From JAJCYX01 sp965243825 (GTDB lineage: Bacteria; Chloroflexota; Dehalococcoidia; Lucifugimonadales; Lucifugimonadaceae): 64,000 bases of DNA. The translations under genes and the position numbers were made by a program. Location: contig CBDEVT010000001.1 in assembly GCA_965243825.1 (NCBI GenBank), positions 2,356,001 through 2,420,000 on the forward strand. The letters are read 5' to 3'. The notes beneath the pieces are model-generated. The model did not search any database. It was given only the letters and a program-made list of their open reading frames with translations, and was not told where the DNA came from. Below, piece by piece: positions 8,258-15,573 of the stretch. Position 1 is the stretch's first letter. Each line of letters starts with the position of its first letter.

Positions 8258-9451
8258 TCAGGACGCTTTGGCACGCCGCCGCATAGGCCAAGGCACACGG
8301 TGCAGAAGGATTGCAAGCTTCTCTCGTCTTCTACCCATCAGGAGAAGGCTGGGGATCGTTCCGCGCCAGGATTCAGTGACACTGAACTGGACTACTCTTC
8401 GGCGCGTGACCGCTTCAAGTGCAAGTACCTGTTTCCGAGGCCAAATCAGTTGCCAGCCCATGCGAGTGAAAATGGAGGGCTTAAGCCGGTCGACAAGTCC
8501 GTCAGGTAGGTCCGTTCCCAGCATCTCCTCTAGCAAGCTAAGAGTGAGCCACAACGATGATGTTGCGCCTTCAGCTTCCGCATCAGCGATGACGAGGTCC
8601 CAGTCGATCTCGTCACCGTGCTTTGTGATCAGCAGATCTATGTCCTTGAACCATGACAGCCGCGTGAAGCCATGACGGTGAAGGTGGATTGGAAGCATCA
8701 AGGCAAGATCGCGATATGAGAGTGAGAGTACGGTTGAATTGCCAACCTTCACAGGAATGGCACGCTCCCAGATCGAATCTGAATTCGATGGCTTCACACC
8801 GAGTTTGATGCCATCAACATGCAACTCAATAGGGATGCCGTCTTCGGACGTCTTGAAATGCTGCTCAAATGCCGTCTCGAGTGAAGAGCACTTGCCAGGA
8901 AGCCGGCGCTCATCTTCCGCCTCAAAGCCCGCCTCTGTCATCGCATCGTGGAGGCGGGTGTAATCCTCCTCCTTACACAGAAGGTCAATGTCACCCGAGA
9001 ACCGAGCGTTTGGGCTGTCGTACAGGATCCGGCCGACGACGGCACCCTTTAGAACCATGAGTGGGACATCGAGAGAGACGGCGATTGCCTGGATGCGCTC
9101 GATAACTGCCGTGATCCGCATGGACATTGCGGCGATTCCAATCGCCTTGGCGCCTATTTCGCTCGCGACTGGATCGGGGACCAGCCCTTTTTCGTGAAGA
9201 TCGGCTATAGAATTTGCGATCAGGCCCAGAGCACCATGCTCATCCGCTAGCTGGATGAACTTGTTCCAATCGATGTCTCGACCTGCGAGCGCGACTGGCG
9301 ACTGGTGGCCCGGGAGGGCCGTATCCAACATCAGAACCCTCAGAAGAGCGGCCTCTGTAGACATATCGGAAAGGTCGATGCGCAACGTTCTCGAATTCCG
9401 GAGAGAATTACGTTGTATTGGTCTGTAAAACTGGTCAGCTGTGTAGGTCAT
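8258..9451 (-). CDS. Nucleotidyltransferase family protein (NTP_transf_5 type) of the RiPP island
   Basis: About 397 residues in the form given. The nucleotidyltransferase core is recognisable in VLKGAVVGRILYD followed by RFSGDIDLLCKEEDYTRLHD, in which the D-x-D pair would bind metal and nucleotide. The C-terminal half is helical and lacks an obvious second domain. Proteins of this type (PF14907-like) are frequent companions of HPr-kinase-like, PqqD-like and B2 genes in lasso-type clusters, and a nucleotidyl transfer to the peptide has been proposed for some. The start is uncertain: the ATG at 9451 overlaps the B2 gene slightly, the ATG at 9364 gives a 368-residue protein closer to the family start, and a TTG at 9511 is also open. 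Confidence 0.83.
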   Translation of the reverse strand: MTYTADQFYRPIQRNSLRNSRTLRIDLSDMSTEAALLRVLMLDTALPGHQSPVALAGRDIDWNKFIQLADEHGALGLIANSIADLHEKGLVPDPVASEIGAKAIGIAAMSMRITAVIERIQAIAVSLDVPLMVLKGAVVGRILYDSPNARFSGDIDLLCKEEDYTRLHDAMTEAGFEAEDERRLPGKCSSLETAFEQHFKTSEDGIPIELHVDGIKLGVKPSNSDSIWERAIPVKVGNSTVLSLSYRDLALMLPIHLHRHGFTRLSWFKDIDLLITKHGDEIDWDLVIADAEAEGATSSLWLTLSLLEEMLGTDLPDGLVDRLKPSIFTRMGWQLIWPRKQVLALEAVTRRRVVQFSVTESWRGTIPSLLLMGRRREKLAILLHRVPWPMRRRAKAS

Positions 9452-9896
9452 ATAGCTGGCGGTAACTGATACGGGGGTCGAACTGTTCGTAAGTCGGTTC
9501 ATCCTCGACAAGTAGCCAGCAGTGAAACCTCAGTCCTTTTTCGTCGGCTGCCGTTCCGAATCGTACGTTTACGTCAGCCCCTGCTCGCTTCATCTGATAG
9601 TAGAGCAGGCATGTTCGTGACAGGCATTCTGTTCGTATCAACGGCCGACCCAGAAGTAGCACCGAGTCAGTCCGCCTGACGATCTCTTTCAGCGTGGCTT
9701 CATCGGGTGCTCTCTTGCCAGTAGGCCTGTCACTCAACCAATTTAAGAGCCGCTTCGACATTCTCAGGCGCAAAACTGTGGTGATAACCAACGCCATGAG
9801 GAAGACGTGGAGTACAGCCAGGAACTCACGAGGGGACTTGATCTCACCAAGTGCGCGAAGTCGCCTTGCAATCGCAAATCTCAACTTGATCAGCAT
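9435..9896 (-). CDS. Lasso peptide B2-type protein (transglutaminase-like leader protease)
   Basis: This 153-residue protein matches B2 proteins: a helical, partly hydrophobic N-terminus (residues 20-45), then a transglutaminase-like core. Cys91 sits in RTECLSRTCLLYYQMKRAG, equivalent to the family 'CLxRSLxL' motif, and His125 sits in RFHCWLLVEDEP, equivalent to the 'HAWVE' motif; an acidic residue further on (about D140) would complete the triad. B2 proteins cleave the leader from lasso precursors with help from the PqqD-like B1 protein, encoded downstream here. It is the first gene after the precursor, separated from it by a stem-loop at 9944-9976 that may set the ratio of precursor to enzymes. 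Confidence 0.9.
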   Translation of the reverse strand: MLIKLRFAIARRLRALGEIKSPREFLAVLHVFLMALVITTVLRLRMSKRLLNWLSDRPTGKRAPDEATLKEIVRRTDSVLLLGRPLIRTECLSRTCLLYYQMKRAGADVNVRFGTAADEKGLRFHCWLLVEDEPTYEQFDPRISYRQLYDLHS

Positions 9897-9943
9897 GGCA
9901 CGAACGATCCGCCCGGTGTATTACAGGATTACCAGAAATAGAA

Positions 9944-9976
9944 GAAACCAGACAAGAATAAATCCTGTCTGGTTTC
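9944..9976 (-). terminator. Stem-loop between precursor peptide gene and B2 gene (probable attenuator)
   Basis: Two 14-base arms (9944-9957 and 9963-9976) are separated by a 5-base loop. In the minus-strand RNA all 14 pairs can form, one as a G-U wobble; in the plus-strand RNA the same position is an A/C mismatch, which argues the element works on the minus strand. It is followed on that strand by a U-rich but interrupted run (UUCUAUUU). It lies 54 bases after the precursor stop and 47 bases before the B2 start, so a leaky terminator giving excess precursor message is likely. Confidence 0.7.
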
Positions 9977-10030
9977 AAAGTTACCAAGCGTTGTGCCTGA
10001 CGAGGTGGTTGCCACCCCGCAAGCAAAACC

Positions 10031-10129
10031 CTACGAGAAGTCTTTGTAGGTCTTGGTCAGTGTGGAGAGGTCGCCCTCAAGGGTGAGCGTGGGCTCTTCG
10101 AACTTCTCCAGCTGTTCTGGTTTGTCCAT
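10031..10129 (-). CDS. Candidate RiPP (lasso-like) precursor peptide, 32 residues
   Basis: This short gene encodes 32 residues, MDKPEQLEK... to ...TYKDFS. Residues 10-25 fit the lasso leader recognition motif YxxPxLxxxGxxxxxT with Phe for Tyr: F10, P13, L15, G19 and T25 all have the correct spacing. In lasso precursors the threonine is the penultimate leader residue, so cleavage would follow K26 and leave TYKDFS. This is far shorter than any lasso core, and no Gly/Cys/Ser/Ala-1 with an acidic residue at 7-9 is available for a macrolactam. The C-terminus is serine, the residue phosphorylated by HPr-kinase-like enzymes in some lasso systems. The ATG has an AGGAG six bases upstream. It heads the minus-strand island. 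Confidence 0.75.
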   Translation of the reverse strand: MDKPEQLEKFEEPTLTLEGDLSTLTKTYKDFS

Positions 10130-10528
10130 ACTTACTCCTATATGCCTCGTGCAGCGGATATAAACCCGTCCGACACTATTGCGGGAGACCGGAGAAAACT
10201 ACCACAGGTTGAGTGCGGGTGTAAAAAACGATCTCGCCGGTACTCGTAAATACGAGCAAATAGATGCGGCGTGAGTCGCCTCATCTAAGTCAATCTGTCA
10301 GATGCGGGCGATACTCTCTGCAACACTCTCGTGACGCGTCGCCACAAGTTGCCCGCCTATTTATCTAGGCAGTCAGCAATGAAGCTAACACCCCCGACTG
10401 CCTAATACGCCTGGAACGAGGGATTGTTGGTCTTACGTCCGCGATACCAAGGTATCTCCTGATAGAAATTATTGGTTCGAGCACGGTTATTGGCCTATTA
10501 CGGAGATTCCAATTCTCTCGATTTAGAT
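10130..10528. promoter_or_regulatory. Intergenic region upstream of the RiPP-like operon, with several inverted repeats
   Basis: These 399 bases between the second Ldh2 gene and the precursor peptide hold no gene I can support beyond the precursor's own ribosome-binding site. They do hold three dyads: perfect 9-base arms TAGGCAGTC/GACTGCCTA at 10366-10374 and 10396-10404 (21-base loop); an 11-pair hairpin with one mismatch at 10261-10287 (TAGATG.GGCG..CGCC.CATCTA); and CTCGTA-AA-TACGAG at about 10234-10247. The 10261-10287 hairpin could end Ldh2 transcription on the minus strand, where it is followed by UUUGCUCGUAUUU. No convincing -35/-10 pair was found, though a promoter is expected here. 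Confidence 0.5.
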
Positions 10529-11605
10529 CTATCTCACGAGCGGTTCAGTACCAAGTTCGGCAGAGATCGAGTCGAACCATTCCACCACTTCTTTGTGGAG
10601 CGGTATCCCGTGCTCAGCTCTCCTGATTGCCTCTTCATGCTCAACCAGCCCGGCATAGTAGACCCTGTCATGACCGGGAGCCGGTGGAGTGTCTGTCAGA
10701 TAACGCATGAAGTCATCCATCGATGATTTGAACCTGGCAACATCGGTGAATGCGTCAACCTTGTAGGCGGCAACGAAGTGTGACATATGGCCCATGCCGT
10801 AGTCACCGAAAGCGCCCGTTGAAAGAATCCCGCCAAAGACCTGTGCAACCACACTGAGCCCGTAGCCTTTGTGGGACCCCATCTCGCGGGTGGCTCCGGT
10901 TGGCAGTAGCCAGGTGTGCTCAGGCACCTTCATTTCACTCATGATCGGAGAACCGTCGTCTGCTGCCATAAGGCCGGGGATCGTCGGCTTATTCATTCGT
11001 CTCAGTAGCGCTATTTTGTTCGCCGCTACTGATGAGGATGAGATATCAAGCACGAACGGTGGCATCTCGCCAGCAGGGACGGCCCACGCATGCGGATTCG
11101 CCGCCATTCTTGGCTCTGCACCGAATGTTGGAACCATGTTCTGGCCACCGGCAGTTATCGCATAGCCGATCATGTCGTGTGGCAGAGCGAGCATGGCGTG
11201 ATACGCCATCATGCCAGCGTGCCTGCCGTTACCCAGGCTCACAGCACCGATTCCATTCTTCTCGGCCTTTTCGATAGCCAGTTCCATCGCCCGTGGGACG
11301 ACCACGAGGCCAAGTCCTGCATCGCAATCAATGTTCGCGGTCGTCGCGGACTCCCGAACGATTTTCCAGTTTGGATCCGGGTTCAAATAACCCTCAGCAA
11401 ACATCTGCACATACCGTCGCATCATGTTCGAAACACCATGCGTGTCTGTCCCACGTTCATCGGCAGAGACCAGAGCGTCAGTCGCTAACGCAGCATCTTT
11501 GCTGTTGAGACCTACTTTGCTAAAAAGCGAACTCACACTGAGCCTGAGGTCAGCAGACATCACTCTCACTTCATCTTCAGGCGGAACATGAAAGTGATCG
11601 AGCAT
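10529..11605 (-). CDS. Malate/L-lactate/sulfolactate dehydrogenase (Ldh2 family), copy 2
   Basis: A 358-residue Ldh2/MDH2-family oxidoreductase with the signature ADERGTDTHGVSNM near residues 48-61 and GATREMGSHKGYG near residue 235. It is colinear with copy 1 at 3435-4517 over its full length: same N-terminal octapeptide, same 'TPPAPGHDRVYYAGL.EHEEA/V.RR' C-terminal stretch, same orientation. The substrate is a 2-hydroxyacid of unknown identity. Unlike copy 1 it has no OtnK/OtnC genes downstream; the RiPP-like island follows instead after a 399-base gap. A duplication with the island inserted between, or independent recruitment, are both possible. Confidence 0.9.
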   Translation of the reverse strand: MLDHFHVPPEDEVRVMSADLRLSVSSLFSKVGLNSKDAALATDALVSADERGTDTHGVSNMMRRYVQMFAEGYLNPDPNWKIVRESATTANIDCDAGLGLVVVPRAMELAIEKAEKNGIGAVSLGNGRHAGMMAYHAMLALPHDMIGYAITAGGQNMVPTFGAEPRMAANPHAWAVPAGEMPPFVLDISSSSVAANKIALLRRMNKPTIPGLMAADDGSPIMSEMKVPEHTWLLPTGATREMGSHKGYGLSVVAQVFGGILSTGAFGDYGMGHMSHFVAAYKVDAFTDVARFKSSMDDFMRYLTDTPPAPGHDRVYYAGLVEHEEAIRRAEHGIPLHKEVVEWFDSISAELGTEPLVR

Positions 11606-11725
11606 GATTTTCCCTTCGGATGTGGAGTATCAGATGATGTGAACTATCGAGCAGCCTGCTCGAAAACCGCAGCCGGAATCCAGGCTGATTAGCGGCATCT
11701 GAGTTCGACCAGCTCGAGGCCGATT

Positions 11726-12415
11726 CTACTCTCGATTCCCATCGATGAAACGCCTGGGGATTCTGCTGTACCGCGGTGGGGACTGGTCGAAGCGTGAGCG
11801 AGCCGTGCTGTGAGCCGAGAGATCGCCCTGGGGTTCTGTTGGCCCAGGCGTGACGAAATGGATGCCTGGATTCTCATCGTCATCGGTCAACCAGCCATAT
11901 TTGTGTTTGTTGTTCGGCACAACTGAACGGCTGGCGAACATCACCAGGAAAGCCGTGGGGAAGGTGATGAAGGTGTTAGCTGAACCAATGATCAAAACAA
12001 ACATGACGCCACTAAATGGCCCGAAGCGGTTGAATCCCACTCCGCTCTCCGGTAGATCCCCTGTCAACCTGGCAATCCCGACCCAGACCAGCAGCATTGC
12101 CATGCCTGCGAATGCCGCAAGCGTACCGACTCGTCCATCTGCGAATACCGGTCGCTTACTGAATCCGGCGATTAACCCGGCTACGATGCCGCCGTACATC
12201 GGCGCGAATATGGCCCCAGCGGCTGAATCTGGCCCCAGTCCGGCTACTGAATCGCCTGGACCCTGGGTCATGGCTAGCCAGTTCGCCGCTGCAATCGTGG
12301 CACCGCCTATAAGGACTGCGGCCGTGATTCGGCGGTTACCGGGCGCGATTGCGGTCCTGAAGCCGAAAATGGCAGACCTCAAGGTTAAAGAGATGAGTTG
12401 AAGCAACTCGCGCAT
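11726..12415 (-). CDS. Membrane protein of unknown function, about four helices
   Basis: This 229-residue protein is not one I recognise. Four hydrophobic segments can be seen: residues about 29-50 (ITAAVLIGGATIAAANWLAM), 66-84 (GAIFAPMYGGIVAGLIAGF), 95-116 (VGTLAAFAGMAMLLVWVGIA) and 130-160 (PFSGVMFVLIIGSANTFITF and following). A hydrophilic C-terminal tail of about 65 residues, rich in Arg, Pro and Ser, probably faces the cytoplasm. It stands alone: 110 bases before the second Ldh2 gene start and 93 bases after the methyltransferase stop on the same strand. No motif gives a substrate. Confidence 0.7.
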   Translation of the reverse strand: MRELLQLISLTLRSAIFGFRTAIAPGNRRITAAVLIGGATIAAANWLAMTQGPGDSVAGLGPDSAAGAIFAPMYGGIVAGLIAGFSKRPVFADGRVGTLAAFAGMAMLLVWVGIARLTGDLPESGVGFNRFGPFSGVMFVLIIGSANTFITFPTAFLVMFASRSVVPNNKHKYGWLTDDDENPGIHFVTPGPTEPQGDLSAHSTARSRFDQSPPRYSRIPRRFIDGNRE

Positions 12416-12508
12416 GGTTCAATTCTAACTACTGAACGAGAAAGATCGAGCCTGGAGCCTGAATGACTGCCGGTCTAATTGCATTCATTGGTCAGTTGAA
12501 TCTCGCCT

Positions 12509-13282
12509 CTAGGTGATCCGTTCGGCCTTAACGATTATCTCATCGCTGTCCTCGGCGAACGGAGAACCGTCAAACCAACCGAAGATGTCTGTCACTTTCA
12601 ATGCTGTTTCCTCCAGCATTGAAAGGACTTCATGGATGTGGCTGTACCTCAATGTGACAGGCAGGCGGGCGATCTCCCTGCGTTGTGAGTCGATACCGAA
12701 CTCTCGTACGATCTGCTCGGCATTGTTGATCTGTGTGACGGTGTCGAATCGGTTGATAGCAGATAGCTCGTACATCTTGCCGGAGTGCTCATCTAACGCA
12801 TTGCCGATCTCGATAGGTTCTTCCGAGTCGTCGTGGATGAGGTCTGGCGTCGGATTGAAGAGGTTAAATACCAGCTTGCCGCCGGGAGCCAGGTGCCTGG
12901 AGGCGCAGCAGAGCGTGGAGAGTTGCTCCTCAAAGGTGGTTGCCAGCAAAAGCGTCCTTGCCGGAATTGTCACCAACGCGAAATCTTTGCGCTGCAGATC
13001 GAGGGTGCGCATATCGGCTTGTAGCAAGGTCAGCTCAGCGGGCAGGGGAGAGGAGGCTGAAGCTTTTTCTTGAGCGACAGCAAGCATTTCGACGCTGGCA
13101 TCGACTCCAAAGATCTCGATACCCTGCCTCGCGATCGGAATCGCGATCCGTCCTGTGCCGACCCCGATTTCAAGCACCGGTCCAGCTGAAGCGACCGCCT
13201 CTTCAACGTAGAAATCGACCTCTTCACTACTCTCGGTCGAATAGAAGAGGTCGTACCACCTGGCCCATTCAACGTAATTCAT
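12509..13282 (-). CDS. Class I SAM-dependent methyltransferase
   Basis: About 257 residues from the ATG at 13282 (MNYVEWARWYDLFYS). The SAM-binding motif I is VLEIGVGTGRIAIPIA, followed by an acidic end of strand 2 (IEIFGVDASVEML) and a strand-4 region DFALVTIPARTLLLATT. The 'YDLFY' N-terminus followed by LEIGVGTGR is typical of methyltransferase-25-like small-molecule enzymes. An upstream start is open but would overlap the preceding aldolase gene. It lies 13 bases downstream of the HpaI-type aldolase on the same strand, so the two are probably co-transcribed. The acceptor is unknown. Confidence 0.87.
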   Translation of the reverse strand: MNYVEWARWYDLFYSTESSEEVDFYVEEAVASAGPVLEIGVGTGRIAIPIARQGIEIFGVDASVEMLAVAQEKASASSPLPAELTLLQADMRTLDLQRKDFALVTIPARTLLLATTFEEQLSTLCCASRHLAPGGKLVFNLFNPTPDLIHDDSEEPIEIGNALDEHSGKMYELSAINRFDTVTQINNAEQIVREFGIDSQRREIARLPVTLRYSHIHEVLSMLEETALKVTDIFGWFDGSPFAEDSDEIIVKAERIT

Positions 13283-13295
13283 GACTTCGGGGCGC

Positions 13296-14057
13296 TTAGT
13301 CGCTTCCGACGATCTCCATGAACTTGCGCCCATAGTTACTCATAAAGGTCGGAATGTGGGTGTAGTGGTAGAGAATTCCTGCCTCAGCGTTCTTCTTCGC
13401 CTGCTCGGCTGCTCCGGGTGTTCCCGAAGCCCTCCCTGCCGCATGAATGCGATCAAACGTCTCGTTGACGACTTTCTGTACTTCTGGATGACTATTCTGG
13501 CCCGGGAATCCGAGTGACTGTGCAAGGTCAGTTGGACCGATGAAGAAGACGTCTACACCTTCGACTGTAAGAATTTCGTCCAGGTTTTCGACGGCTTCAA
13601 CATCTTCGATTTGAACGCAGACTAGCATCTCGCGGTTGGCTTCTTTGACGTATTCAGCAGTTGCGACGCCGAACCCAAAATCGGCCATACGCCCACCACC
13701 AAGTCCGCGCTTACCTTCCGGGTGAAAACGGCATGCTTCGACCACGGCACGAGCCTCATCGGCAGTGTTCACATGAGGGATCTGAACACCCATAACGCCG
13801 CGGTCCAGGTACTTGTTGATCACAGCAGGATCGTTCTTCTCAGGCCTCACCACCGGTGTTATTCCATGTAACTCAGCCGCCATAACCATCGGTCCGATGT
13901 TGTCCGGTGTGATCGATCCGTGCTCTGCGTCGAGCATCACCCAGTCAAATCCCAGCTCTCCAATCATCTCTACCAGATCGGGCGACGGGAACTGGAGTGA
14001 AACGCCGAAAGCTGGCTTGCCGGCGGCTATCAACTGTTTCATGCGGTTTTGCTGCAT
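13296..14057 (-). CDS. HpcH/HpaI family aldolase/citrate lyase-type enzyme
   Basis: This 253-residue protein matches class II pyruvate aldolases of the HpaI type (4-hydroxy-2-oxo-acid or 2-keto-3-deoxy sugar-acid aldolases). Motifs include FDWVMLDAEHG near residue 40, VVRPEKNDPAVINKYLDRG near residues 70-90, VMGVQIPHVNTADEAR, RGLGGGRMADFGF and FFIGPTDLAQSLG. The metal-binding acidic residues and the catalytic His-Asp pair are in these segments. The reaction is retro-aldol release of pyruvate from a 2-oxo acid. The substrate is unknown, but its neighbourhood of Ldh2-type dehydrogenases and sugar-acid enzymes suggests sugar-acid or aromatic-derived oxo acids. Confidence 0.9.
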   Translation of the reverse strand: MQQNRMKQLIAAGKPAFGVSLQFPSPDLVEMIGELGFDWVMLDAEHGSITPDNIGPMVMAAELHGITPVVRPEKNDPAVINKYLDRGVMGVQIPHVNTADEARAVVEACRFHPEGKRGLGGGRMADFGFGVATAEYVKEANREMLVCVQIEDVEAVENLDEILTVEGVDVFFIGPTDLAQSLGFPGQNSHPEVQKVVNETFDRIHAAGRASGTPGAAEQAKKNAEAGILYHYTHIPTFMSNYGRKFMEIVGSD

Positions 14058-14287
14058 CTCTACGCCTTTCGTATCCCAGCGATGTCGGCTGGACGGAACC
14101 AGAATGTCGGGATATCGACTTGAATCACTCTCTCATCTACGAATTGGGCCGACGTTGCTGTTGACAGGGTTATCGCGCGGGCTGAAACTTCCCTCTTACG
14201 TCTCAATTTTCTCGCGCCGCTGCGAGCCTGAGCTTACCGAAATTCGGAGGTTACTGGCGTATCGCAGTCGCAATACGGAGAGCGCTC

Positions 14288-15475
14288 GTGACACTGCAGA
14301 CAGACTTCAAGGCAAGGCTTGCATCCCGACAGTCAAGGCTCGGGACCGAGACCGCATTCGAAACGCTGGCCAAAGCGAAAGCCCTGGAAGCGCAGGGCAA
14401 GCACATTATCCACCTGGAGATCGGCGAGCCCGACTTCGACACACCTGAACATATTCGGCAGGCGGCTAAAGATGCGCTGGACAATGGCTTCACCCATTAC
14501 GGACCGTCGCCAGGCCAGATGGAGCTTCGGCAGGCTATTGCCAGGCACCAGTCAGAGCGGCAGGGCTATGACATCGGACCGGAGCGTGTGATCGTAACCC
14601 CCGGTGGCAAGCCGGTGATGTTCTTCACCATGATGGCGCTTATTGAGCGCGGTGACGAGGCGATCTATCCGAACCCCGGATTCCCGATCTACGAATCGAT
14701 GATCGAGTACATGGGCGGAACCGCCGTTCCTGTTCCTCTAAAAGAGGAGTTCGATTTCAGCCTGGACGTTGAGCAGCTTAAGAGCCTCGTGACTGACAAG
14801 ACGAAGCTGATCATCGTCAACACGCCCAACAATCCTTGCGGTTCGATCATCCCCAGGGAAGACCTGAAGAAGATTGCAGAGTTGGCCGTGGAGCGAGATC
14901 TCGTAGTTCTGTCCGACGAGATCTACAAGGACATGTACTACGAAGGCGACCACGATTCGATCACTCAATTCCCCGACATGATCGACCGCACGATCATCCT
15001 CGACGGATTTTCAAAGAGCTATGCCATGACGGGGTGGCGGCTCGGTTACGGGGTCTTCCCGGAGTGGCTTGTCGAGCCGGTTTCCCGCCTGATGACCAAC
15101 AGCGTTTCCTGCACATCGGTCTTCAGCCAGATGGCGGCGATTTCGGCGCTGGAAGGGCCCCAGGACTCTGTTGGCGAGATGATGGAAGAGTTCACCGCCC
15201 GACGCGACCTCGTTGTCGATGGGCTTAACTCATTGCCAGGTGTTACATGCCGGGTGCCAAAAGGTGCCTTCTACGCGTTTCCGAACGTGTCAGGAACTGG
15301 TCTGAGCAGCAAAGAGTTTGCCGATCGTGCGTTGAACGAGGCCGGTGTCGCATTACTCGCCGGTACTGCGTTCGGCGACTACGGTGATGGCTACATCCGC
15401 ATCTCTTTCGCCAACTCCCGAGCCAATCTGCAGGAGGGTATCGAGCGCCTGCGCAAGATGCTGGTAGGCGAGTAG
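14288..15475 (+). CDS. Pyridoxal phosphate-dependent aminotransferase class I/II (aspartate aminotransferase-like)
   Basis: This 395-residue fold-type-I aminotransferase has all family landmarks: LEIGEPDFDTPEHI near residue 40, THYGPSPGQMELRQAI near residues 75-90, NTPNNPCGSI near 178, LSDEIYKDMYY and the PLP-lysine segment DGFSKSYAMTGWRLGY (Lys near 237), then a C-terminal RISFANS containing the carboxylate-binding arginine. It transfers amino groups between an amino acid and 2-oxoglutarate or pyruvate. The class I subgroup covers AspC-like, alanine and LL-diaminopimelate-type enzymes and I cannot choose among them. The GTG start follows ACGGAG closely. A strong terminator follows at 15500-15532. 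Confidence 0.93.
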   Translation: MTLQTDFKARLASRQSRLGTETAFETLAKAKALEAQGKHIIHLEIGEPDFDTPEHIRQAAKDALDNGFTHYGPSPGQMELRQAIARHQSERQGYDIGPERVIVTPGGKPVMFFTMMALIERGDEAIYPNPGFPIYESMIEYMGGTAVPVPLKEEFDFSLDVEQLKSLVTDKTKLIIVNTPNNPCGSIIPREDLKKIAELAVERDLVVLSDEIYKDMYYEGDHDSITQFPDMIDRTIILDGFSKSYAMTGWRLGYGVFPEWLVEPVSRLMTNSVSCTSVFSQMAAISALEGPQDSVGEMMEEFTARRDLVVDGLNSLPGVTCRVPKGAFYAFPNVSGTGLSSKEFADRALNEAGVALLAGTAFGDYGDGYIRISFANSRANLQEGIERLRKMLVGE

Positions 15476-15499
15476 CGTTCTTCAACCATTCGTAACTGA

Positions 15500-15532
15500 G
15501 AAGGCCCGGCACCATGCCGGGCCTTCTGTTTT
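15500..15532 (+). terminator. Rho-independent terminator of the aminotransferase gene
   Basis: A 12-pair GC-rich stem (arms about 15500-15511 and 15515-15526, 3-base loop) is followed directly by CTGTTTT. It begins 25 bases after the aminotransferase stop and separates it from the phosphotransferase gene, which ends on the opposite strand at 15574. The reverse complement has no clear U-run, so it mainly serves the plus strand. Confidence 0.92.
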
Positions 15533-15573
15533 AGCGAACGTTTCGGCGAATACGTGTTCGGCGTTCGTTCGAA

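Noticed and set aside
9930..10033. Read-through of the precursor TAG would add 33 residues (GFACGVATTSS...) and give a longer core
   Set aside because: The extension has no acidic residue at position 7-9 for a lasso ring, and it runs through the attenuator stem at 9944-9976, which looks non-coding. The 32-residue form has a good start and leader motif.
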